From: Actinomycetota bacterium
GTDB lineage: Bacteria > Actinomycetota > Acidimicrobiia > Acidimicrobiales > Ilumatobacteraceae
NCBI GenBank assembly: GCA_005793785.1
Contig: SXPW01000113.1
Location: forward strand, 1 to 9,077
Reading direction: 5' to 3'
DNA: 9,077 nt
The translations under genes were made by a program, and so were the position numbers. Numbering within the stretch: position 1 is the first letter of the stretch; each line of letters starts with the position of its first letter. The notes beneath the pieces were generated by a model. It saw nothing but the letters and a program-made list of their open reading frames with translations. It was not told the origin of the DNA and searched no databases. This document shows positions 1-6,586 of this stretch, in pieces.

Positions 1-1005
1 ATGGGATTCGGTCCGAAGTTGTTCGCCTGGCGGCGCGGCGAGGTGGAGTACGGCCTCCGCGCATTCCCGATCGGTGCGTTCGTTCGCATCGTGGGCATGA
101 ACAACCTCGACGAATCCGATCCAGCCGACGAGGCGCGAACCTACCGATCGAAGTCGTTCCCGCGACGGCTGCTCGTCATCACGGCAGGGTCGCTGATGCA
201 CGCGATCATTGCCCTCGTGTTGTTCGCCGGCGTGTACACGCTCTCGGGTCGTTACGGCGAGACGGGTCGTGTCGAGGTCATGGATCAACCCTTCGAATCG
301 AGTGCCGCCGAAGCGGCGGGCATCCGACAGGGCGACGTCATCACCGAATTCGACGGGCTTCCCGTGCGCACATCGCGTGAGTTCGTCGACGCCGTCCGCT
401 CCAAACAACCCGGCGACGAAGTCACCGTGGTCGTCGACCGCGGTGGTGAAACGCTCACGCTCCGCGCCACGTTGACCGTGTTCCCGGGTTCGCAGGACAC
501 GCCGATGGCTCGGCCGTTCCTCGGGGTCGCCGGATGGTCGCGCGATTACGTCAAACTCGGCGTCCCGGAGGCGATGCTCCGCGCCGTGCAGGACGTGGCA
601 ACGACCGCCCGCGATTCGGTGGTGGGGGTGTTCACCGTGCTCAATCCGGTGAACCTCGCCGACAATCTCACGAGTGAGGAGGCCAATCCGCTCACCCGTC
701 CGAGCACCGTCGTCGGTGCCAGTCAATTGGGAGGCGAGGTTGGTCGTGAAGAGGGTTGGAAGGGGGTTCTCGTCCTCCTTGGTTCGGTCAACGTGTTCGT
801 TGGCGTGTTCAACATGATGCCGCTCCTTCCGTTCGACGGAGGGCACGCCGCGGTCGCGATCTACGAACGCTTCCGCTCCACCCGCTCGCGTCGTCACCAT
901 GCCGACGTGCGGAAACTCGCACCGGTCGCCACTGCGGTGGTGGTGCTGTTGGTGATGTTGCTCGTGGCAGGCTTGTACCTTGACATCACACAACCCCTCG
1001 GCTGA
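1..1005 (+). CDS. rseP: RseP/Rip1-type site-2 intramembrane metalloprotease (M50), 5'-truncated
   Basis: This is the C-terminal 334 residues of a membrane zinc protease that cuts transmembrane substrates such as anti-sigma factors. The reading frame is open from base 1. The first residues (MGFGPKLFAWRRGEVEYG) match the part of the family just after the HExxH zinc motif, so Met1 is probably internal and the catalytic helix lies upstream of the window. Visible parts are a membrane segment at about 56-80, a PDZ-like domain at about 88-162 (GIRQGDVI within it), the PLTRPSTVVGA stretch at 230-240, the second metal-ligand motif NMMPLLPFDGGH at 271-282, and a last membrane helix at about 307-326. 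The stop is 3 bases before ispG, so the two are probably cotranscribed. In many actinobacteria dxr precedes this pair, but that position is outside the window. The family assignment is firm. The substrate is unknown. Confidence 0.9.
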   Translation: MGFGPKLFAWRRGEVEYGLRAFPIGAFVRIVGMNNLDESDPADEARTYRSKSFPRRLLVITAGSLMHAIIALVLFAGVYTLSGRYGETGRVEVMDQPFESSAAEAAGIRQGDVITEFDGLPVRTSREFVDAVRSKQPGDEVTVVVDRGGETLTLRATLTVFPGSQDTPMARPFLGVAGWSRDYVKLGVPEAMLRAVQDVATTARDSVVGVFTVLNPVNLADNLTSEEANPLTRPSTVVGASQLGGEVGREEGWKGVLVLLGSVNVFVGVFNMMPLLPFDGGHAAVAIYERFRSTRSRRHHADVRKLAPVATAVVVLLVMLLVAGLYLDITQPLG

Positions 1006-1008
1006 TCG

Positions 1009-2235
1009 ATGACCACCACTCCCCGGTACCCGCGCAAATCGACGCGACAAATCCACGTCGGCAAGGTCGCCGTCGGTGGCGATGCGCCCGTCAGCGTGCA
1101 GTCGATGACCATCACCAAGACCGCCGACGTCGAGGGCACCCTGCAACAGATCTATGCACTGGCCGCCGCCGGCTGCGACATCGTTCGTTGTACGTGCAAC
1201 GAGATCGAGGCCGCCGAGGGCTTGGCGCAAATCGTTCCCCGTTCGCCGGTGCCGATCATCGCCGACATCCATCATCAGTACAAGATGGCCCTCGCCGCGC
1301 TGGAGGCCGGAGTGCAGGGCCTGCGACTGAATCCCGGCAACATCCGCAAACCCGAGCACATCAAGGCCGTTGCCAGCGAGGCGCGAGATCGCGCGGTACC
1401 GATTCGCATCGGAGTGAACGGTGGTTCGCTCGATCCTGCGCTCTATGAGAAGTACGGCGGACTCACCGCCGACGCGATGGTCGAGTCCGCCCAAACCGAG
1501 ATGCGGTACTTCGAGGAAGTCGGCTTCGATCTCATCAAGATTTCCGTGAAGGCATCGAACGTGCCGCTCATGGTGGAGGCCTACCGGAAGTTGAGCGCCG
1601 TTACCGATCATCCGCTGCACCTCGGCGTCACCGAGGCGGGTCCGCTGCCCGGCGGTTTGGTCAAGGCCACCGCCGGAATAGCGGCACTGTTGTTGGAAGG
1701 AATTGGTGACACCATTCGCTTCAGCCTCACCGCCGACCCGGTGGAGGAGGCCCGCGCGGGGCGTCAACTGCTCGAGGCGCTCGGCTTGCGCGAACGAAAG
1801 AACGTCGACCTCATCGCGTGCCCCAGTTGTGGGCGTGCCGAGATCGACGTGATCGACGTGGCAAATCGCGCGCAAGCAGCCTTTGCCGACAAGAAACTGC
1901 CCTTGCAGATTGCCGTCATGGGTTGTGTCGTCAACGGCCCCGGCGAGGCTCGCGAAGCCGACCTCGGCATCGCGGCCGGCAACAAGCGCGGGCATCTCTT
2001 CGTGAAGGGCCGCAACGTGGCGGTCGTGCCCGAGAGTGAGATGGTGGAGTCACTCGTCGAGTGGGCCACGTTCATCCACGAGCACGGTGTCGACGCGGCA
2101 TTGCAGCGGGTGGATACCACCATCGCCGAACGCGAGGCCGCCAGAGATCGTTCCGCGCTGCTCGACGACAAGGGCGCCGACGCCAATCACTCGTCGGAAA
2201 AAATCGTCGAGATTCGTCGCACCGTCGAGGGCTAG
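1009..2235 (+). CDS. ispG: 4-hydroxy-3-methylbut-2-enyl diphosphate synthase (IspG/GcpE)
   Basis: This 408-residue cytosolic [4Fe-4S] enzyme converts methylerythritol cyclodiphosphate to HMBPP, the penultimate step of the MEP isoprenoid pathway. The N-terminal part is a TIM-barrel-like domain with conserved stretches such as PIIADIHHQYKMALAALEAG (about 84-103) and LRLNPGNIRKPEHIK just after it. The cluster-binding C-terminal domain has CPSCGR (Cys271, Cys274) and GCVVNGPGEA (Cys306, Glu313), the expected three cysteine ligands plus the conserved glutamate. Oddities are extra cysteines at 56, 61 and 63 (CDIVRCTC) and a charged tail after about residue 365 that lengthens it slightly beyond many homologues. 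The ATG at 1009 follows the protease stop by 3 bases with no clear Shine-Dalgarno, which suggests translational coupling. It converges with the hydrolase gene. Confidence 0.97.
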   Translation: MTTTPRYPRKSTRQIHVGKVAVGGDAPVSVQSMTITKTADVEGTLQQIYALAAAGCDIVRCTCNEIEAAEGLAQIVPRSPVPIIADIHHQYKMALAALEAGVQGLRLNPGNIRKPEHIKAVASEARDRAVPIRIGVNGGSLDPALYEKYGGLTADAMVESAQTEMRYFEEVGFDLIKISVKASNVPLMVEAYRKLSAVTDHPLHLGVTEAGPLPGGLVKATAGIAALLLEGIGDTIRFSLTADPVEEARAGRQLLEALGLRERKNVDLIACPSCGRAEIDVIDVANRAQAAFADKKLPLQIAVMGCVVNGPGEAREADLGIAAGNKRGHLFVKGRNVAVVPESEMVESLVEWATFIHEHGVDAALQRVDTTIAEREAARDRSALLDDKGADANHSSEKIVEIRRTVEG

Positions 2236-2259
2236 GCGCGCCAACCGAACGTCGGCTCG

Positions 2260-3114
2260 TTACGGTCCGGTGGTGGTCGGAGCCACCGTCGTGGTCGTAC
2301 TCGTTGTTGTCGTACTCGTTGTTGTCGTACTCGTTGTTGTCGTACTCGTTGTTGTCGTACTCGTCGATGTCGTGCTCGTGGCGTCACTCGCGCGTTGGGC
2401 GAGTGTTCCCGCGAGCGCAACGTAGGTGTTCGATCGCACCTTGTAGCCGAATGGCGACAGGTGGATCTTGTCGTAGGCCATCACGCCCGGTGTGGTCCGC
2501 ACGACCTCCACCCAGTCGTGCACGCTGGCCGCCGGATACTCCGCGAGCACCTTCACCAACGTGTCATTGAATAACGCCGAGCGGGCGATGGTCACCGTCG
2601 ACTCCACGCGGTGCACGTTCAACCACACCACGGGAATGTTGCCGATGGCGTCCATCAACTCGCGAATCACCAACGCATATTCACGCCGTCGCTTGAGGAA
2701 GTACACGTCGTTGCTGCCCAATGCCACGATGACGGCGGTCGGTCGGACTCCGTCCTTCACCAGTTTCTTGTAGGTGTTGGCCCCGGAATACGTGGTGGAG
2801 ATGATTCCGCCGATGCGACGCGACCACCAGCCGTCCACCACCACCGACTCGAAGGTTCCACTGGCGACGAGTTGCGATTGCGTCTTTGCGAAGTAGTTCG
2901 CCCCCCAGGTGAGGCTGTCACCCAGCACGACAAGGGTCGACGTCGGAGTCGAGACCGGCGATTTGGCTGCCGCCGAATGGACGGTGACCTGACCGCACAG
3001 CACCATGAGCGCCAGGAGAAGTCCGACGACGCGGCCAGGCCTTCCGGCTGTGCCCGCGAACGTGCAATCAATCGTGCCAACGATCGCGCCGTCCCGTCGC
3101 CCCGACGACGTCAC
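2260..3114 (-). CDS. Secreted SGNH/GDSL-family hydrolase with Ser/Thr repeat tail
   Basis: This is a predicted exported esterase or acyl-hydrolase of 284 residues. The GTG at 3114 overlaps the manA stop as GTGA. No other standard start precedes the signal segment; an in-frame ATG lies inside it. Residues about 29-45 are hydrophobic, followed by HSAAA and a plausible signal-peptidase cut after residue 50. Cys40 does not sit in a lipobox. Block I is LVVLGDSLTWGA with nucleophile Ser67. Block III is VALGSND (Gly133, Asn135). Block V is YDKIHLSPFGY with Asp215 and His218. Together these give the Ser-Asp-His set of the SGNH fold. Residues about 244-284 are a Ser/Thr tail built of STTTT units ending VAPTTTGP, which may be a glycosylated stalk or wall-spanning spacer (inference). 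The substrate cannot be told from sequence. It appears to be the last gene of the proS-manA operon. Confidence 0.85.
   Translation of the reverse strand: MTSSGRRDGAIVGTIDCTFAGTAGRPGRVVGLLLALMVLCGQVTVHSAAAKSPVSTPTSTLVVLGDSLTWGANYFAKTQSQLVASGTFESVVVDGWWSRRIGGIISTTYSGANTYKKLVKDGVRPTAVIVALGSNDVYFLKRRREYALVIRELMDAIGNIPVVWLNVHRVESTVTIARSALFNDTLVKVLAEYPAASVHDWVEVVRTTPGVMAYDKIHLSPFGYKVRSNTYVALAGTLAQRASDATSTTSTSTTTTSTTTTSTTTTSTTTTSTTTTVAPTTTGP
2294..2383 (-). repeat. 15-bp in-frame tandem repeat coding the STTTT tail
   Basis: Four perfect head-to-tail copies of GTCGTACTCGTTGTT (plus strand) fill 2294-2353. They are followed by a copy with two mismatches at 2354-2368 and a more degenerate one at 2369-2383. 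The unit is five codons, so copy-number change keeps the hydrolase frame and only alters the length of its Thr/Ser tail. The identical copies, including third positions, suggest recent expansion by slippage or recombination rather than protein-level selection alone. On the plus strand the same bases read as a Val/Leu repeat, which is an artefact. Confidence 0.95.
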
Positions 3115-4145
3115 GCGCTCACCGTGTACACCGTGGCCGTGCCCTCGAGGGCGACCGACTCTCCGGCGGCCACGTACGCCGCGCCACCGCGCGTGAGCGA
3201 ACCGAGTCGGCCCGATGTGCACACCAGCACGGTGTGTTGCGTGGTGGCCGAAAGGGCAAAGGTGCCGTTGAGTTCGTGGCGCATCACCGTGAACGGCGCG
3301 GGGCATCGATACGCCACGGTGGTGGGGGAGATGCGTTCCGTCGGCACACGAACGTCGACACCCGATGCATCGAGCCGTGCGATCGAAAAGAACCGTCGCA
3401 CGTCCGTGTGCTTCTCCGTAAGCAACGCGCGGACGACGTTGTCGGAATTCCCCTGCACTTCGAGTGCGAGACCGCCCAGGTACGCATGCACGGTTCCTGC
3501 GTCGAGGTACAACGCTTCACCGGGGGAGAGTTTCACGTGGTTCATGAGGATCGACATCGTCACCCGCACGTCGTCGTGGTGGGCGAGCAGTCGTGAAATC
3601 ATCGGCGTCAGGTTGCCGACCCTCACCATGAGCGGGCCGGCCACGAGTGCGCGAAACGTGTCGGCGACTCCCATCTGCACGACGAAGTCGGCGAGTTCGC
3701 TGCAGCCCGCCTCCTCGCATTGTCGTAGAGCCACTTCTCGCGTTGCCAGTCCACACAGGGCCTCGAATCCGTCGAGACAGATCACCAGCTCGGGTTTGGC
3801 TTTTCGATCGACGAAGATCCGCTCCGGCGAATCGAGCAGCACACCCTCGGACTCCTCGCGCGCGAATCCCTGCTCTGCTTGCTCGGCGGATGGATGCGTC
3901 TGCAGCGACAATGGTTGCGCCGCCGCCAGCAGTTTCACGAGGAACGGGAGCTCGCCAACCTCGTCAGCAAGGAACGTCGGAGCCGGAAGGTGGAGGCTTT
4001 CGTCGATCTGTGACGGACCACGTGGATGCGTGCCGTACCAGATCTCGGCCCACGGGCGTCCGTCGGCGGTGACTTCGAGCAATTCGGGTAATGCGAAGCG
4101 ATCACCCCAGGCGTAGTGCTGGATGGCGCCCTTTAAGCGCAGCAT
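3111..4145 (-). CDS. manA: Mannose-6-phosphate isomerase, class I
   Basis: This 344-residue cytosolic zinc enzyme interconverts fructose 6-phosphate and mannose 6-phosphate. It feeds GDP-mannose and thus mannosylated lipids, glycans or polysaccharides, or works in reverse for mannose use. The family opening IQHYAWGDR is at residues 8-16. Zinc ligands can be matched to the type I pattern: Gln82 and His84 in LSLQTHPS, Glu119 in KAKPELVI, and His220 in YLDAGTVHAYLGG. The active-site region NSDNVVRALLTEKHTDV (about 233-249) includes the conserved Arg239. The usual His before KPE is an Ala here, but that His is not one of the four metal ligands as I know them. The ATG at 4145 lies inside the 3' end of proS (13-base overlap) without a clear Shine-Dalgarno, which points to coupled translation. 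Its stop overlaps the hydrolase start by 4 bases. Confidence 0.94.
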   Translation of the reverse strand: MLRLKGAIQHYAWGDRFALPELLEVTADGRPWAEIWYGTHPRGPSQIDESLHLPAPTFLADEVGELPFLVKLLAAAQPLSLQTHPSAEQAEQGFAREESEGVLLDSPERIFVDRKAKPELVICLDGFEALCGLATREVALRQCEEAGCSELADFVVQMGVADTFRALVAGPLMVRVGNLTPMISRLLAHHDDVRVTMSILMNHVKLSPGEALYLDAGTVHAYLGGLALEVQGNSDNVVRALLTEKHTDVRRFFSIARLDASGVDVRVPTERISPTTVAYRCPAPFTVMRHELNGTFALSATTQHTVLVCTSGRLGSLTRGGAAYVAAGESVALEGTATVYTVSA

Positions 4146-5902
4146 GCAATGACGTGCTTGGCCACGTCGCCAATCGGCAGTTCGACGGTGGTGCCCGCGA
4201 TGCGATCGCGTACTTCCAACACGCCCTTGGCCACACCTCGACCGGCGATCACGATCATCGGCATGCCGAGCAGTTCGGCGTCCTTGAACCGCACGCCCGG
4301 TGAAACTCCCTCTCGATCATCCAACAGCACCTGCAATCCCGCGTCGGAGAGTTCGGCGGCGACGCGACCGGCTGTCGCCGCGGTGTCGTCACCTGGTTTG
4401 CCAGCGATCACGACGTGCACGTCCATCGGCGCGACGCTGCGCGGCCAACGCAATCCCAGTTCGTCGTGATGCGATTCCGCGATCGCGGCAACCGCTCGCG
4501 ACACGCCGACGCCGTACGACCCCATCGTCACCACTCGTTGTTTCCCCTTGTCGTCGAGCACGTTGAGCCCGAGGACCTCGGCGTACTTGCGCCCGAGTTG
4601 GAAAACGTGTCCCATTTCGATTCCTCGTTCGATGCTCATCGCCGAACCGCACGACGGACACGGGTCGTCGTCGCGCACGTCGGCGACGTCGATGGTTCCG
4701 TCCGCGGTGAAATCGCGACCGCTCACCAGGTGAACGGTGTGACGACCCGCCTCATTCGCCCCGGTCACCCATGCGGTGCCGCTCACGACGCGTGGATCGA
4801 GCAGGTAGCGAACGCCGAGTGGCTTGGTTTCCCCGAGAACGTCCGGACCGATGTAGCCCTTCACCAATCCTGGTCGTGCGGCGAAATCGGCGTCGCCGAA
4901 TGCATCGACCTCGGCCGGCGCAACTGCGGCTTCGAGCCGCTTCATGTCGACCTCGCGATCACCCGGCACACCGATGGCGAGAGGTTGGCGAATTCCGTCG
5001 GGATTCCTGAGCATGACGAGCACGTTCTTTAGCGTGTCGGCAGCGGTCCACGTACCAGTCGTGCGACGCAGGTCGTCACGAGAATTCAACACGTCGACGA
5101 GGGTCTGAATGGTGGGGGTCCCGGGCGTGTCGACCACCCGGGCTGGTGGTGTGGTACCGGCATCGACCGCGGGCGGTGTGCCGATGCGCACGGCCTCGGT
5201 GTTGGCCCGGTAATCGCACGCCGTGCAGCGCACGAAGGTGTCCTCACCCGACGCGCACGGCGACAGGAATTCTTCCGAGGCCGATCCGCCCATCGCGCCG
5301 GACATTGCCTTCACGATCACCACGTCGAGTCCGAGTCTGGCGAACAGTCGCACGTACGCGGCTCGGTGTGCGTCGTAACTACGTTGCAAGCCTTCGTCGT
5401 CGAGATCGAAACTGTAGGAATCCTTCATCACGAACTCGCGTCCACGCAACAAACCGGCTCTCGGTCTCGCTTCGTCTCGGAACTTCGTTTGGATCTGGTA
5501 CAACCACACCGGGAGGTCCTTGTAACTGCCGTACAGGTCCTTCACGAGCAGGGTGAACATCTCCTCGTGCGTCGGCCCGAGCAGGTAATCGACGCCGCGC
5601 CGGTCCTGCAACCTGAACAAATTGGGCCCGTAATCCGTCCACCGACCCGATGCGTCGTAGGGTTCGCGCGGCAACAGGGCGGGAAAATGCACCTCCTGGG
5701 CGCCGATTGCGTCCATTTCCTCGCGCACGATGCGTTCGATTCGATGCAGGACCCGCAGACCGAGGGGCAGCCAGGTGTAGCCACCCGGCGCGGCGCGTCG
5801 AATGTATCCCGCCCGCACCAACAGGCGGTGGCTCGGCACTTCTGCATCGGCCGGGTCGTCGCGCAGCGTGCGTACGAAGAGCGTCGACAAGCGATGAATC
5901 AC
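4133..5902 (-). CDS. proS: Prolyl-tRNA synthetase, bacterial type with editing (INS) domain
   Basis: This class II synthetase of 589 residues charges tRNA-Pro. Motif 1 lies around residues 60-78 (EEMDAIGAQEVHFPALLP). GPTHEE is at 109-114. Motif 2 runs from FRDEARPRAG (141-150) to GREFVMKDSYSF (154-165). Motif 3 is TMGSYGVGVSRAV (459-471). Between motifs 2 and 3, about 230-400, is the INS domain that hydrolyses Ala-tRNA-Pro, with the DTLKNVLV segment holding the likely catalytic Lys292. Cysteine pairs CTAC (226-229) and CPSC (415-418) flank it and could bind a metal (inference). The anticodon-binding domain covers about 492-589. The start is GTG at 5902. An upstream Shine-Dalgarno is absent, so leaderless or weakly initiated translation is possible. 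The protein ends CCA. It is divergent from rimP and heads a probable operon with manA and the hydrolase. Confidence 0.97.
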   Translation of the reverse strand: MIHRLSTLFVRTLRDDPADAEVPSHRLLVRAGYIRRAAPGGYTWLPLGLRVLHRIERIVREEMDAIGAQEVHFPALLPREPYDASGRWTDYGPNLFRLQDRRGVDYLLGPTHEEMFTLLVKDLYGSYKDLPVWLYQIQTKFRDEARPRAGLLRGREFVMKDSYSFDLDDEGLQRSYDAHRAAYVRLFARLGLDVVIVKAMSGAMGGSASEEFLSPCASGEDTFVRCTACDYRANTEAVRIGTPPAVDAGTTPPARVVDTPGTPTIQTLVDVLNSRDDLRRTTGTWTAADTLKNVLVMLRNPDGIRQPLAIGVPGDREVDMKRLEAAVAPAEVDAFGDADFAARPGLVKGYIGPDVLGETKPLGVRYLLDPRVVSGTAWVTGANEAGRHTVHLVSGRDFTADGTIDVADVRDDDPCPSCGSAMSIERGIEMGHVFQLGRKYAEVLGLNVLDDKGKQRVVTMGSYGVGVSRAVAAIAESHHDELGLRWPRSVAPMDVHVVIAGKPGDDTAATAGRVAAELSDAGLQVLLDDREGVSPGVRFKDAELLGMPMIVIAGRGVAKGVLEVRDRIAGTTVELPIGDVAKHVIACCA

Positions 5903-5956
5903 GCGAAAGGAAGGCTAGTTCGCGGGGCTATCATGAAGACGTCCTTCTACAGTCAG

Positions 5957-6012
5957 CATGAGTGCAGACCGCAAAGGCGTGGGTTCACACCCACGCCTTT
6001 TTTTGACTCATG
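5957..6012 (+). repeat. Outer inverted repeat enclosing the leader terminator
   Basis: CATGAGT at 5957-5963 is the exact reverse complement of ACTCATG at 6006-6012. The two arms bracket the 12-bp terminator stem and its T-run. In a read-through RNA they could close a second helix around the hairpin. Seven bases can match by chance in such a region, so functional meaning is uncertain. Confidence 0.5.
5973..6004 (+). terminator. Intrinsic terminator upstream of rimP-nusA-infB
   Basis: A perfect 12-bp stem is formed by AAAGGCGTGGGT (5973-5984) and ACCCACGCCTTT (5989-6000), with loop TCAC and seven consecutive T residues (5998-6004). It is a Rho-independent terminator for plus-strand transcription. 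On the minus strand only three T follow the stem, so it should act mainly rightward. It ends 69 bases before the rimP ATG with no rightward gene immediately before it, so it probably either attenuates the rimP operon leader or ends a short unannotated transcript. Confidence 0.88.
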
Positions 6013-6055
6013 TAACGACCGTCGGAGGTGCAGTACCGGTTACGAAAACGACGAC

Positions 6056-6062
6056 AAGGGAG
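6056..6062 (+). promoter_or_regulatory. Candidate ribosome binding site of rimP
   Basis: AAGGGAG lies 11 bases before the ATG at 6074. It is a fair but distant Shine-Dalgarno match, supporting the ATG that begins MTTDTVVERV over in-frame upstream starts. Confidence 0.5.
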
Positions 6063-6073
6063 CAAGAGAGACG

Positions 6074-6586
6074 ATGACCACGGACACCGTCGTAGAGCGC
6101 GTGCGCGCCCTCACGGCCCCGATCGTGGCCGACCTCGGGCTCGAGATCTACGACCTGGAGATGGTTTCGGGAGTCCTGCGCCTCAGCATCGACACTCCGC
6201 CCGGTCAACCCTCCGGTGTCACACTCGACAACATTGCGCTCGTGAGTCGATTGGTGTCACGCGAACTCGACCACAACGACCCGATGCCCGGCCGGTACAC
6301 GCTCGAGGTGTCGAGCCCCGGTCTCGAGCGCCCCCTTCGCACGCCGCTCCACTTTCAGCGTGAAGTCAACAAGGTGGTGTCGGTGCGTCTGCATCGGGCC
6401 ATCGACGGTCGTCGCCGCCTGCAGGGAACGCTCCTGCGTGCCGACGATCGCAACGTCGTCGTGTGTCTCGACGACACGGGCACCGAGATGACCGTCCCCT
6501 ACGCAGACATCGAGCGAGCCCGCACCGTATTCGTGTGGGGGAGCGCGGTGGCATCCGATCGACAGACCAAGGAGGTTGCGTCATGA
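6074..6586 (+). CDS. rimP: Ribosome maturation factor RimP
   Basis: This 170-residue cytosolic factor is needed for late assembly of the 30S ribosomal subunit. The N-terminal alpha/beta domain has the family pattern VRALTAPIVADLGLEIYDLE (about 10-29) and the signature YTLEVSSPGLERPL (about 76-89). The C-terminal part, about 92-160, is the Sm/SH3-like domain (VVSVRLH, LQGTLLRADD, VPYADIERARTVF). The frame stays open upstream to an ATG at 5933, but those codons run through the terminator and give a sequence unlike the family, so ATG 6074 is chosen. It is the first gene of the rimP-nusA-infB cluster, and its stop overlaps the nusA start as ATGA. Expression is probably affected by the terminator in its leader. 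Confidence 0.95.
   Translation: MTTDTVVERVRALTAPIVADLGLEIYDLEMVSGVLRLSIDTPPGQPSGVTLDNIALVSRLVSRELDHNDPMPGRYTLEVSSPGLERPLRTPLHFQREVNKVVSVRLHRAIDGRRRLQGTLLRADDRNVVVCLDDTGTEMTVPYADIERARTVFVWGSAVASDRQTKEVAS
6569..6575 (+). promoter_or_regulatory. Strong ribosome binding site of nusA
   Basis: AAGGAGG sits 7 bases before the nusA ATG at 6583, inside the last codons of rimP. It is the best Shine-Dalgarno match I found near a start in the window. It fixes the nusA start and suggests nusA initiates well independently of coupling to rimP. Confidence 0.85.

Larger units (their letters stand above)
5903..6073. promoter_or_regulatory. Divergent intergenic region between proS and rimP
   Basis: This 171-base gap is the only sizeable non-coding stretch and must hold the promoters of both divergent units, unless rimP is read from further upstream. 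It contains a strong plus-direction terminator hairpin and an outer inverted repeat. Promoter boxes are unclear. On the plus strand TATCAT (5929-5934) fits a TANNNT -10 but lacks a good -35. TTGACT (6003-6008) resembles a -35 but no -10 lies 16-19 bases on. On the minus strand TAGCCT (5917-5912) is a weak -10 placed 9 bases before the proS GTG, compatible with a near-leaderless transcript. None of these is assigned with confidence. No tRNA or conserved riboswitch motif was recognised. Confidence 0.6.

Noticed and set aside
2036..2425. Plus-strand frame coding a Val/Leu-rich 'membrane' segment
   Set aside because: It is the antisense reading of the 15-bp STTTT repeat and overlaps the end of ispG. 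The apparent hydrophobic helix is an artefact of the repeat.
2611..4116. 501-codon open frame on the plus strand
   Set aside because: It lies antisense to manA and the hydrolase, both of which carry clear family motifs. Its product is Arg/Ser/Pro-rich with no recognisable domain, as expected of a high-GC shadow frame.
5980..5996. tRNA T-arm look-alike (GTGGG TTCACA CCCAC)
   Set aside because: The loop is six rather than seven bases, the stem extends to a perfect 12 bp, a T-run follows, and no acceptor, D-arm or anticodon arm is found nearby. A terminator explains it better.
5903..6004. T-box or riboswitch controlling proS on the minus strand
   Set aside because: I see no T-box consensus, specifier loop or other conserved aptamer on the minus strand, and the hairpin lacks a T-run in that direction.
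5933..6073. In-frame N-terminal extension of RimP starting at ATG 5933
   Set aside because: The added 47 codons run through the terminator hairpin, do not resemble RimP, and are unnecessary because MTTDTVVERV fits the usual family start.
6028..6363. GTG start at 6028 just after GGAGG
   Set aside because: It is out of frame with rimP and gives an Arg-rich product running through the rimP coding sequence. It is a shadow frame.
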